From JAFDBW01 sp963825575 (lineage in GTDB: Bacteria; Desulfobacterota; Desulfuromonadia; Desulfuromonadales; BM103): a stretch of 64,000 bases of DNA. A model generated the notes under the pieces. The model saw only the letters and a list, made by a program, of their open reading frames with translations, was not told the origin of the DNA and did no database searches. Positions 1 through 7,448 of this stretch are shown here, piece after piece. The position numbers and the translations under genes are program-made. Numbering within the stretch: the stretch's first letter is position 1; every line of letters starts with the position of its first letter. The stretch is from NCBI GenBank assembly GCA_963825575.1, contig CAWGUB010000017.1, positions 62,001-126,000 of the forward strand. The letters are read 5' to 3'.

Positions 1-382
1 TCTCTGCGGGGGTCGTTTCTTGTTGGGCTCAGTACTCAATGATCTGTTCAATCTCCTGATGGAGCTATATTATATGTGAAAACAGGGTTTTTCCAAGGCC
101 AGAGAATGTTGCCCTCTTTGTCCTAGGAATGGGTTGTGCGCGAGCAGGTAATTTTTTTTGGGTTCGAGTGAGGGCCCCTTTTTATGCAGAGGTAAAGATT
201 TTATTGGGTATTTTGAATCTGGTGGGGCAAAATTGAACTTGTAAGCTTGGGAGACACCTGCAGAAATTGGCAGAGAGAGTGAAATCCCAGAATACAGGTC
301 CTGGATAATGCCGATGGGGTTTCAGCGGCATGATTTTTGCTGATTTATCTTCCATTGAGCGTCTCCAACGTAAAGGTGGAAT
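1..382. other. Non-coding leader at window edge
   Basis: No convincing coding region is seen on either strand. The stretch is AT-rich in places and precedes the small cytochrome gene, so it probably holds that gene's promoter, but no clear -35/-10 pair stands out. A 3' end of a gene lying left of the window cannot be excluded. Confidence 0.4.
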
Positions 383-685
383 ATGGGAATATTTAAGCAA
401 AGCATATTCATCCTCTTCTTGTGGTGTGTTTTCGCAGGCAATGGTTTTGCGGACATTCGAGGGGACTTTAGATTTCAAAAAGTGTATGAGAATAGCTATG
501 GTACCGTGACCTTCAACCATGAGAAACACGCTGTCAGCGCTGTTAAAGATTGTGGTTATTGCCACAGCGCATTAAAGGTTTTTGGTGGCAAAGTGAATGA
601 ATTATTTGCTCACAACGTCTGTAAAGTCTGTCACGAGTCAAAAAAAGTGCCTGCTGAATGCGTTAATTGTCACAGAAAGCCATAA
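383..685 (+). CDS. Small triheme c7-type cytochrome
   Basis: This is a 100-residue secreted multiheme cytochrome. A signal peptide covers about residues 1-23 and ends in GFA. Three CxxCH haem-attachment motifs follow at residues 57-61 (CGYCH), 80-84 (CKVCH) and 93-97 (CVNCH). His46, His49 and His77 lie outside the motifs and could be distal axial ligands, giving bis-His haems as in the cytochrome c3/c7 family. Three haems in about 75 mature residues is the size of periplasmic triheme cytochromes of Geobacter and Desulfuromonas, which shuttle electrons across the periplasm. The start has AAGGTGG a few bases upstream. It is a single gene; the next gene is convergent. The family call is firm; the redox partner is unknown. 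Confidence 0.88.
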   Translation: MGIFKQSIFILFLWCVFAGNGFADIRGDFRFQKVYENSYGTVTFNHEKHAVSAVKDCGYCHSALKVFGGKVNELFAHNVCKVCHESKKVPAECVNCHRKP

Positions 686-810
686 CGCCTCGATAACAAT
701 TCCTTATCATCCCAGATAATGCTGGACACCATTTTCAACTTCATGGCTGAAAAGCAGCGTGCCTGTCGCAGGATACGGGTTGCAGCCTGCCGAGCAAGCC
801 AGGCACCGGC

Positions 811-1926
811 TCAAACCGGGTTTTTCATCTGTTCGAAAAGATCATCGTATCTTGGGGATTGCTCCCGCCAGTCGTAGCGGGCGACATGCCTTCGCAAGTC
901 GTCGCCGATCGGCGACAGCCCTTCGAGCCCTTCCCTTAATCGTTTCACCAGGGCATCATAATCGTCGTAAAGATAGTGAGCGTGTGCATGCGCTGGGAGG
1001 TGTTCGGGGTAGGCCAGGCATCTTGGCAGCAGCGGGATGCAATTGCAGTAGATTGCCTGGACAACGCTGGCACCGAAAAAATCATGGTGCGAGGTGACCG
1101 GCAGGATATCGGCACGCCAGAGCCAGCGGGCGTAGTCAGGAAAACTTTTAACATAACCGAACTGGATGACCTTTTCGCCAAGCTGTTGTCGTGCTTTTTC
1201 AAAAATATCCGGAGCCTTGCGGTAAGCTTCGCCGAGGATCGCGACCTGAAAGGACTGGCCCTCATCGTGCAGTTGGCAGAGTGCCCGGAAGAATTCTGCC
1301 GGGTTCTTGTCGTACTCCCAGCGATGGTTCCAGAGGATTAGCGGAGGTTCGGACGCCAGTTTCGGTTGCTCCGGCCGGTATCTGTCAAGAGCCTGCAGAT
1401 CGAGGCCCAGCGGCAAGACTCTGCTTTTTGCCCTGATCAGGTCGACGTTCTCCAGTTCGTTGTGGTCCGGAAAACCCTTGAGGAATTCCGGCAGCTGACC
1501 GGTCAGGGCCTCGAGGTGGTAGCGGGAGTTGAACAGAACCGCGTCGGCTGCCAGGGCGCTGGTGTAGTTGATGAAGGCATAGTGGGCATCGCGTTTACGC
1601 CGCGGGTCGGTATCGTCTGGCGACCAGGGGTAGGTGAGCTGGTTTTCGTGGCAATAAAGGGCGACTGGCAGGTTGGCGGTTTTTTCGCGGGTCAGGGCGA
1701 GGAAGGTGGCCAGATCGAGCATATCGCTGACCAGCAGCAGGTCCGGCTGAAAATCGCCGGCGATAAAACTTTTTGCCAATGAGACCGCGCCACCATGCAT
1801 GCGCCATTTCCAGTGCCGCCCGCTCAAGGTCAGCAGGGAGAGATCGTGGCGGCTGTAGCTGGCATACTCCTCGGCCCAGCTGGCGTGGGAGCCGCCATGA
1901 AAGGGTTCGACCAGGCATATCTTCAT
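811..1926 (-). CDS. GTDC1/QTMAN-like glycosyltransferase (DUF3524), putative tRNA-queuosine mannosyltransferase
   Basis: The 371-residue protein aligns by eye with human GTDC1, the queuosine-tRNA mannosyltransferase, along its whole length. Shared blocks are the N-terminal EPFHGGSHASW loop, a WKWRMHGG block, CHENQLTYP, FNSRYH, a PDH motif, HRWEYDKNPAEFF at the start of the C-terminal GT-B domain, LGEAYR, and a C-terminal HDFFGASVVQAIYCNC block with the acidic-donor-site look of family 4 glycosyltransferases. The animal enzyme transfers mannose from GDP-mannose to queuosine in tRNA-Asp. Whether the bacterial protein makes mannosyl-queuosine is inference. ATG at 1926 is preferred over the upstream GTG because GGAG lies eight bases before it. 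It is divergent from the selenoprotein gene. Confidence 0.78.
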   Translation of the reverse strand: MKICLVEPFHGGSHASWAEEYASYSRHDLSLLTLSGRHWKWRMHGGAVSLAKSFIAGDFQPDLLLVSDMLDLATFLALTREKTANLPVALYCHENQLTYPWSPDDTDPRRKRDAHYAFINYTSALAADAVLFNSRYHLEALTGQLPEFLKGFPDHNELENVDLIRAKSRVLPLGLDLQALDRYRPEQPKLASEPPLILWNHRWEYDKNPAEFFRALCQLHDEGQSFQVAILGEAYRKAPDIFEKARQQLGEKVIQFGYVKSFPDYARWLWRADILPVTSHHDFFGASVVQAIYCNCIPLLPRCLAYPEHLPAHAHAHYLYDDYDALVKRLREGLEGLSPIGDDLRRHVARYDWREQSPRYDDLFEQMKNPV

Positions 1927-2029
1927 CACAAGAGCTCCATGGCAGGAATGATTCTAGACGGCGGCATGAGAATTGACAAGGAAGATATGGTATTCTTGAT
2001 GGCATAATTTGCATCCAAAGGAGGTCAAA

Positions 2030-2368
2030 ATGAAAATTGACTGGGCATATCTACGCAAGGGGTGAACGTCCTGTAAAAATGCTCAAGAGTTTCTTGAGAA
2101 CAGGCAGGTGGGTACGACAGAAGTTGTTGATGCCAAGAAAACCAGAATCGATGAAACGGCAGCCTGGCAGCTGCTTAAAGATGCCGGTTCGATCGCGATT
2201 GCCAAGGGCAAGAAGGTGCAGAACTTCACATCGGCCAAAATCGAAAAAGATGAGATCCTCAAGCATGCCATGGGGCCGAGCGGCAACCTGCGCGCACCGA
2301 CCTACCGCGTCAAAGACCGGTTTGTCATCGGCTTTAATGCCGAACTTTACGAGGATTGGGTGAAGTAG
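2030..2368 (+). CDS. ArsC-family selenoprotein, UGA-encoded selenocysteine at residue 12
   Basis: The reading frame starts at ATG 2030, four bases after a strong AAAGGAGGT. It meets an in-frame TGA at 2063-2065 and then stays open to the stop at 2368, giving 112 residues if TGA is read as selenocysteine. The N-terminus then reads RKGUTSCKNAQEFLE, so Sec12 occupies the first position of a redox UxxC motif (Sec12, Cys15), as in thioredoxin-fold ArsC/Spx-like proteins. The downstream part keeps the ArsC-like features, including a conserved Arg-Ala-Pro-Thr segment near residue 86. A hairpin fitting a bacterial SECIS follows the TGA. Sequences named ArsC family (seleno)protein are known in related bacteria. 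Function is likely thiol or selenol redox; arsenate as substrate is unproven. A conventional caller would start at GTG 2108 and lose the active site. Confidence 0.85.
2063..2104 (+). promoter_or_regulatory. Candidate bacterial SECIS element
   Basis: Directly after the in-frame TGA (2063-2065) the mRNA can form an upper stem CTCAAG/CTTGAG (2082-2087 with 2093-2098) closed by the five-base loop AGTTT. The loop carries a G at 2089, 24 bases after the TGA. A lower stem CCTGT/ACAGG (2070-2074 with 2100-2104) extends it across an asymmetric bulge. Bacterial SECIS elements recognised by SelB have a short apical loop with a conserved G at about this distance. Confidence 0.7.
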
Positions 2369-2405
2369 CCTGATTCGTAGCAAGTAGCAAGTTATTGATT
2401 GTGGA

Positions 2406-2440
2406 AAGCAGGGGGGGCTCGAACCGGGCCCCCCCTGCTT
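2406..2440 (+). terminator. Strong hairpin terminator after selenoprotein gene
   Basis: A 13-bp perfect stem (AAGCAGGGGGGGC at 2406-2418 pairing with 2428-2440) has a nine-base loop. It lies 38 bases after the stop codon. The T tract behind it is weak. Confidence 0.75.
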
Positions 2441-2522
2441 TGGAATCTTTCTCGCGGCAGGCACTCTAGCTGGCCCCTTCCATTGACACCTAATACTTCT
2501 GCTGCATACTTTTCATAAGGCG

Positions 2523-2651
2523 TTGACGGGAGATTTTACGATCAAAAAGACCCTTGGCATAACCCTGGCCTTGGTGATCGGCGGCTGTGTTGTTTTGATG
2601 ACGGTCGTGCTGGTCCTGCAGGTTGTTTTGTCGCTGCTCGCCGCAGAGTGA
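2523..2651 (+). CDS. Possible small single-span membrane protein
   Basis: A 42-residue frame beginning at TTG 2523 encodes a basic, polar N-terminus (FTIKKTLG) followed by a long run of Ile, Leu, Val and Ala typical of one membrane helix and a short acidic tail. It ends just before the convergent end of glgX. The ribosome site (ATAAGG) is weak and the start codon is rare, so this may be chance. No family is recognised. Confidence 0.25.
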   Translation: MTGDFTIKKTLGITLALVIGGCVVLMTVVLVLQVVLSLLAAE

Positions 2652-2658
2652 AGCCGCC

Positions 2659-4761
2659 CTATCTCAACAGAACCACCACTGAGTTTTTCCTGACGGTGTA
2701 AATCCCCTGGTTTTCCAAAGCCTGCTCCTCGCCCGGAACTGCGCTGGCCTGTTCGGCTGGCAGGGCGGTGTCAACGAAGAGTCGCCATGGCGAATTGTGG
2801 TCTGATGGCGGCAGTTTGAAGCTTGCATCAGCTTTACCGGCATGGGCGACCAGGTAAATCTCCGCCTCACCCGCTTGGCCCTGCAGATGCATTCCGAGAG
2901 AATGTGATTTGTCTGACCAGTCCGGGCGCCCTGGCTCTCGGCCATGCCAGGTCAGGCGGCGCTCGCCACTTTCTTCGCCCTCGAAATGCTGCGGACGCAG
3001 CAACGGATGCTTTTGACGGAAGGCGATCAGGTTGCGGAAAAACCTGAACCGGTCCCGGTTGTCTTCGAGATTGTCCCAGTTCAGCCAGCTGACCTGGTTG
3101 TCCTGGCACCAGGCGTTGTTGTTGCCGCCCTGGCTACGTCCCATCTCATCGCCGGCCAGTAGCATCGGTACGCCGTGGGCGAGGATCAGCAGGGTGGCGA
3201 AGTTGCGGACCTGTTGTTCGCGCAGGGCGAGAATGTCCGGGTCGTCCGTAAGGCCTTCGACACCGTGATTGTCGCTCAGATTGTGGTTGTCGCCGTCGGC
3301 GTTGAATTCGCCGTTGGCCTCGTTGTGCTTGGTTGCGTAGCTGACCAGGTCAGAGAGGGTGAAGCCGTCGTGGCTGGTGATGAAGTTGATGCTGTGATAG
3401 GGGGCGCGGCCGCCTTTCTGGTAGAGGTCGGCGCTGCCGGCAAGCCGCGTGGCCAGGACCGGAACCATGCCTTTTTCGCCGCGGACGAAACGCCGGAGAT
3501 CATCACGGAACTTGCCGTTCCATTCTGCCCAGCGGCCGAAATTCGGGAAACTGCCGACCTGGTAGAGACCCGCTGCGTCCCAGGCTTCAGCGATCAGTTT
3601 GGTGTTGGCCAGCATCGGGTTGCCGGCAATGCGTTCCAAAAGCGGCGGGTTGGTAAGGACTTCGCCGTCGGAACCGCGGCCCAGGATCGAGGCCAGGTCG
3701 AAGCGGAAGCCGTCGACGTGCATCTCGGTAACCCAGTAGCACAGCGCATCGATGATCAGGTCACGCACCACCGGGTGGTTGCAGTTGACGGTGTTGCCGC
3801 ACCCCGAGTAGTTGGCGTAGGCCCCGGTCTTCGGATCGACGATGTAGTAGATACTGTTGTCCAGGCCGCGCATGGAAATGGTCCGACCTTTTTCATTTCC
3901 TTCACCGGTGTGATTGAAGACCATGTCGAGAATCACCTCGATTCCTGCGGCATGCAGCGCCTTGACCATCTCCTTGAATTCGCGGACCTGGGCGTCTGGG
4001 ACCATCTCCACGGCATAGGCCGCCTTGGGAGCAAAAAAACTCAAAGGATGGTAGCCCCAGAAGTTGTGCAGGCCTTCGCCGGTCAGGGGGTTATTACGGT
4101 AGTTGTCGGCTTCGTCGAATTCTGTGACCGGCAGCAGTTCCACCGCCGTTACTCCCAGTTCCTGGAGGTAGGGGATCTTCTCGATGATGCCGTGAAAGGT
4201 GCCGGGATGGGTCACGCCCGCCGAAGCGTGGCGGGTAAAACCGCGCACGTGCAGTTCGTAGATAATTGAATCGGCCAGGTGCCGGTTGAGCGGCTGGTCC
4301 ATTCCCCAGTCAAAGTTGTCGTCCACCAGCAGGCCGCGCCAGTCGCCGTGCCTTGTGGCTTCGCGGGTTGCCGCTCGCCACAGGGAGGGTCCTGAAATCG
4401 CCCTTGCGTAAGGGTCGAGGACAACCCTGTCTGCATCGAAACGGTGGATCGGGGAGATCTCATTCGGTTTGCCGGCAACGCGGTAGCCGTATTCGAAGCC
4501 TGGGACCAGCCCCTGCAGGCTGATATGCCAGACATCACCGGTACGATTGATTGTCGGGTCGAGAGGAAACTCGACCAGGGGGGTCAGGTCGCCGGGACGA
4601 AACAGGACCAGGCTGATTGCTTCGGCATGGCGTGAGAAGATGGCAAAGTTGACCCCTTCAGCCAGCAATGAGACGCCAAACGGCCGGGGGTGTCCGCGGA
4701 CGACGGCGAAATCCAAGGTCACGGCATCGAGTAGTCGATTATGGTGTTCGGAACGGGTCAT
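2659..4761 (-). CDS. glgX: Glycogen debranching enzyme GlgX (isoamylase-type GH13)
   Basis: The 700-residue protein hydrolyses alpha-1,6 branch points in glycogen or limit dextrin. An N-terminal CBM48-like domain (about residues 15-110, HPRPFGVSLLAEGVNFAIFS) precedes the GH13 barrel. The barrel motifs are all visible: DMVFNHTGEG (region I), DGFRFDLAS with the nucleophile Asp (region II), LIAEAWDAAG with the acid/base Glu (region III) and FITSHDGFT (region IV). The length is normal for GlgX. The gene lies 82 bases downstream of a thioesterase gene on the same strand. No other glycogen gene is in the window. Confidence 0.93.
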   Translation of the reverse strand: MTRSEHHNRLLDAVTLDFAVVRGHPRPFGVSLLAEGVNFAIFSRHAEAISLVLFRPGDLTPLVEFPLDPTINRTGDVWHISLQGLVPGFEYGYRVAGKPNEISPIHRFDADRVVLDPYARAISGPSLWRAATREATRHGDWRGLLVDDNFDWGMDQPLNRHLADSIIYELHVRGFTRHASAGVTHPGTFHGIIEKIPYLQELGVTAVELLPVTEFDEADNYRNNPLTGEGLHNFWGYHPLSFFAPKAAYAVEMVPDAQVREFKEMVKALHAAGIEVILDMVFNHTGEGNEKGRTISMRGLDNSIYYIVDPKTGAYANYSGCGNTVNCNHPVVRDLIIDALCYWVTEMHVDGFRFDLASILGRGSDGEVLTNPPLLERIAGNPMLANTKLIAEAWDAAGLYQVGSFPNFGRWAEWNGKFRDDLRRFVRGEKGMVPVLATRLAGSADLYQKGGRAPYHSINFITSHDGFTLSDLVSYATKHNEANGEFNADGDNHNLSDNHGVEGLTDDPDILALREQQVRNFATLLILAHGVPMLLAGDEMGRSQGGNNNAWCQDNQVSWLNWDNLEDNRDRFRFFRNLIAFRQKHPLLRPQHFEGEESGERRLTWHGREPGRPDWSDKSHSLGMHLQGQAGEAEIYLVAHAGKADASFKLPPSDHNSPWRLFVDTALPAEQASAVPGEEQALENQGIYTVRKNSVVVLLR

Positions 4762-4843
4762 TCTAAAATTCCGGGTTCAATGTTTGCGCCTGGACGAGAA
4801 CCGGAACAAACAGGTTTGCGGCGGTTTCTCGTATCGGGGATGG

Positions 4844-5266
4844 CTAGGATACCCGGTCGGCTTTTTTGGCGACGATGTTGCTGAATTTTCCACCGTCAAT
4901 GGAAAACCTTTCGTGAGTCCCCTCCCCGATTACCTCCTGCTCGTCTCTGGCGATGATCGACCACTTGGTCCGCGGGCCGTTGACCTCGAGCAGGGTGACT
5001 TCGACATCGACGTGCATGCCTGGCGGCGTGGCGGCCGAATGGGTTACACAGATATTGGTCCCGAGGCTGATTTCATTGTCATTCATGTATGGCCGCAACG
5101 CTTCCATGCACGCCCATTCCATGAGGCCGACCATGAATGCAGTCGCAAATACGGGCGGCATTGCCTGGAAAAGATCGGATTCCTGGAAAACAAAAGGCAC
5201 GGTTTTCTCTTGCGGGACCAGGTAGCGGTGCGTGAACGTCGTGCCGTCCTTTAAGGTGTCTTTCAT
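4844..5266 (-). CDS. Hotdog-fold thioesterase, FlK-like
   Basis: A 140-residue single hotdog-domain protein resembling the fluoroacetyl-CoA thioesterase (FlK) group. Recognisable features are the LFQAMPPVFATAFMVGLMEWACM helix region with the acidic residue used for catalysis or structure, and the segment around TPPGMHVDVEVTL followed by a VNG..TKWSIIARDE strand pair. The start at 5266 (MKDTLKDG) is chosen because AGGAG precedes it at normal spacing; a longer frame up to 5317 lacks this. It likely hydrolyses a short or unusual acyl-CoA, but the substrate cannot be deduced. It precedes glgX with no evident functional link. Confidence 0.75.
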   Translation of the reverse strand: MKDTLKDGTTFTHRYLVPQEKTVPFVFQESDLFQAMPPVFATAFMVGLMEWACMEALRPYMNDNEISLGTNICVTHSAATPPGMHVDVEVTLLEVNGPRTKWSIIARDEQEVIGEGTHERFSIDGGKFSNIVAKKADRVS

Positions 5267-5371
5267 TGCTGGCTCCTGTGCTAGGGGTCGAATTGTAAGT
5301 TCTGTCCAGTTTAGCATGCCTGCATCAGAGAGAAACTGTTCGCATTAACTTTGTTAAAGGCAAAAGCAGAA

Positions 5372-5391
5372 GGACGGCATCATGGCCGTCC
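5372..5391 (-). terminator. Hairpin downstream of DUF4301 gene
   Basis: GGACGGC (5372-5378) pairs with GCCGTCC (5385-5391) around a six-base loop. It sits 40 bases beyond the DUF4301 stop codon and is followed on the minus strand by a T-rich stretch, suggesting the end of the dct-usp-DUF4301 transcript. Confidence 0.5.
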
Positions 5392-5430
5392 CTTTTATGC
5401 CTGTTCTCCTCTCACACTTCAAGCCTCTTG

Positions 5431-6930
5431 CTATTCCTGATGTGCCGGGCGCAACAGGTCGAAGACCGTTTTTACCGGGTTGAATGCTTCGGGCGGGATT
5501 TCGACAAAGAGGGTATGCCAGCCGGCCATGCCGCCGTTCCACAGGCCGGGCAGTTCCAGGACGCGAAGATCCCTGTCACCCTGGTGCTTGGTGGTGATGA
5601 TCACGGCATCGTCATCGACGAAGCGGGTCAGGTCATAGGGTTTGCCCTGCCAGTCGCGAACGCCGCAGACCATATCGACCGGGTTGAAATGGGTGGCGTT
5701 TGACAGGATGGCGGCCTGCCCGGGATTGCTTTTGTCGATCTGGGCCCCCTCGACGATCTGTTTGGTCAGCCGTCCCTGTCGGTCGCGTACCCAGAAAGGA
5801 CCGCCGCCGGGCTCGCCGCTGTTCGGCACCATGCCGCAGACCCGGATTGGCCTGTCCAGCGCCTTGATCAGGGCTTTGGTGTCGCTGATCAGTGACACCT
5901 CGGTCTGCAACCGGTCGGCAAGAAAGCTGATGACCAGTTCGCGGACCATGGGATCATCCGGTTGACCCTGTAGGGCCTTGAGCAGGGTGTGCTGCTCCTC
6001 CTGGATTTCGATGAGGTAGCCGGTCAGGAGCCTGGTCCAGGTCAGGTTGGCCTGCTTCCGTGCATCAGGAACGACATTGTCGATATTACGCACCAGCAGG
6101 ATGTCTGCAGCCAGGTCGTTGAGGTTTTCTATCAGAGCACCGTGGCCGCCGTGACGCAGGACCAGTTGGCCGTTGGCATCGCGCAGCGGCTGTCCCGAGT
6201 CGTCGAGAGCCAAGGTGTCGGTCGACGGCTTTTGCTCCGAGTAGCTGACTCTGAAATGACAGCCGTAGGTGTCTTCAAGGGTTTTGAGCCAGGCGGAGAG
6301 CTGCGCTCTGAACAGCGGCAGGTGCTCGGGTGATACCGTGAAGTGCAGGTCAACGTCACTGTCAAGGCCGCTCAGCAGGGCCGCTTCAGCCAGATGTTCG
6401 ATAAATGGTGTGCGGGCGCCGTCGACGGCGTTATGAAAAGCCAGCAGCCCCTTGGGCAGGAGGGCATAGCTGAGACCGCAGGGGTCGAGCAGGTAGTTGG
6501 TGATCAGGGCCAAGTCGCGGTCGGCCACGGCACGGGCCAGATTCTGGTCATCTTCAGCCATGGCCTTTCGCAGGTCATTGTAAAATGCGAACTTGTCAAG
6601 ATTGTCGAGAAATCGCTGCAGGTCTGCTTTGGTCTGGTCTCCAGGCGTTCCGGTTCGGGCTGCGCGAAGTTGCCTGAACATGCGCGATGCTGCCCCTGAG
6701 GCGGGGACAAAGCGGAGCAACCTGCCCGCAGTCGCAGCGTGTTCAAACACCTTGTTCAGCCGCGCGTGTGATTCCGGGCGGATCTGAATGATGCCGTCAC
6801 CAGCAGTACAGGGGCGCTCCAGTTTGATATCGATCTGCCCGGTGCGCAGCAGGTTGATCTGGCGGACGGCTTTTGCCGACTCGATCCCGAGGTGCTTGAG
6901 GTGATTCAGGTCTGTGTTGGAAAAATTCAT
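5431..6930 (-). CDS. DUF4301 family protein
   Basis: A 499-residue protein recognised as DUF4301 from its N-terminal IRPESHARLNKVFEHA region and the following FVPASGAASRMFRQL segment, which looks like a nucleotide- or sugar-phosphate-binding glycine-rich loop. Further conserved-looking parts are LPKGLLAFH, SYSEQKPSTDTLAL and the C-terminal HFNPVDMVCG block. The HxxxFNPVD and the PxSGxAS pattern recall nucleotidyltransferases, but no activity is established. It begins 21 bases after the universal stress protein gene and probably shares the TRAP transcript. Confidence 0.75.
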   Translation of the reverse strand: MNFSNTDLNHLKHLGIESAKAVRQINLLRTGQIDIKLERPCTAGDGIIQIRPESHARLNKVFEHAATAGRLLRFVPASGAASRMFRQLRAARTGTPGDQTKADLQRFLDNLDKFAFYNDLRKAMAEDDQNLARAVADRDLALITNYLLDPCGLSYALLPKGLLAFHNAVDGARTPFIEHLAEAALLSGLDSDVDLHFTVSPEHLPLFRAQLSAWLKTLEDTYGCHFRVSYSEQKPSTDTLALDDSGQPLRDANGQLVLRHGGHGALIENLNDLAADILLVRNIDNVVPDARKQANLTWTRLLTGYLIEIQEEQHTLLKALQGQPDDPMVRELVISFLADRLQTEVSLISDTKALIKALDRPIRVCGMVPNSGEPGGGPFWVRDRQGRLTKQIVEGAQIDKSNPGQAAILSNATHFNPVDMVCGVRDWQGKPYDLTRFVDDDAVIITTKHQGDRDLRVLELPGLWNGGMAGWHTLFVEIPPEAFNPVKTVFDLLRPAHQE

Positions 6931-6951
6931 GACTCCTCTTGCAGGAAAAGC

Positions 6952-7380
6952 TCAGAAGAGCAGGACCGGGCAGGCCACGTTGTGTAGTACGTAATTGGCG
7001 ATCGAGCCGAACAGGACATCGCGAATTTCTCCAGTGCTTTCGCGCCGGCCGATGACCATGAGCTTAAAGGCCTCTTCATTCGCCACCTTGCAGATCGTTT
7101 GCCGGGGCGAACCGAATTCAAGCCGGGCTTCGACCGTAAAGCCGGCCTCTTCAAGGGCTTTTGCCCGCTCGTCGAGGACCATCTGGCCGGCCTTGCCAGC
7201 ATTTTCGCGGATCATGTCGATCTGGAAATCAGGGATCATTCGATAGGCAAGCTTGTCGATATCGACAACGTGCAGCAGGGTCAACTGTTTCGGGAAGTGC
7301 TCTTTCAGCGAGATGATTTTTTCCAGCGTGCGCCTTGCAGTGTTGGAGCCATCGACCGGAATCAGAATTTTCATTTCCAT
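6952..7380 (-). CDS. Universal stress protein (UspA family)
   Basis: A 142-residue cytoplasmic single-domain Usp. The N-terminal KILIPVDGSNTARRTLE strand-loop-helix and the C-terminal VIGRRESTGEIRDVLFGS followed by CPVLLF fit the ATP-binding Usp fold. The glycine spacing is slightly off the G-2x-G-9x-G[S/T] ATP motif, so nucleotide binding is not certain. The start has GGAGG five bases upstream. It directly follows dctM; in the Halomonas TeaABCD TRAP system the fourth gene is an ATP-binding Usp that modulates the transporter, which makes a regulatory role here plausible. Confidence 0.88.
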   Translation of the reverse strand: MEMKILIPVDGSNTARRTLEKIISLKEHFPKQLTLLHVVDIDKLAYRMIPDFQIDMIRENAGKAGQMVLDERAKALEEAGFTVEARLEFGSPRQTICKVANEEAFKLMVIGRRESTGEIRDVLFGSIANYVLHNVACPVLLF

Positions 7381-7448
7381 CGTAACCTCCGTTTTCAGCG
7401 ACTAATGACTGAAGGCCTGGTGCAAAGTCCAGTCAAAGACAAAACCCT

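Noticed and set aside
3175..4269. 364-codon plus-strand frame opposite glgX
   Set aside because: Shadow of glgX, whose catalytic motifs are all intact on the other strand.
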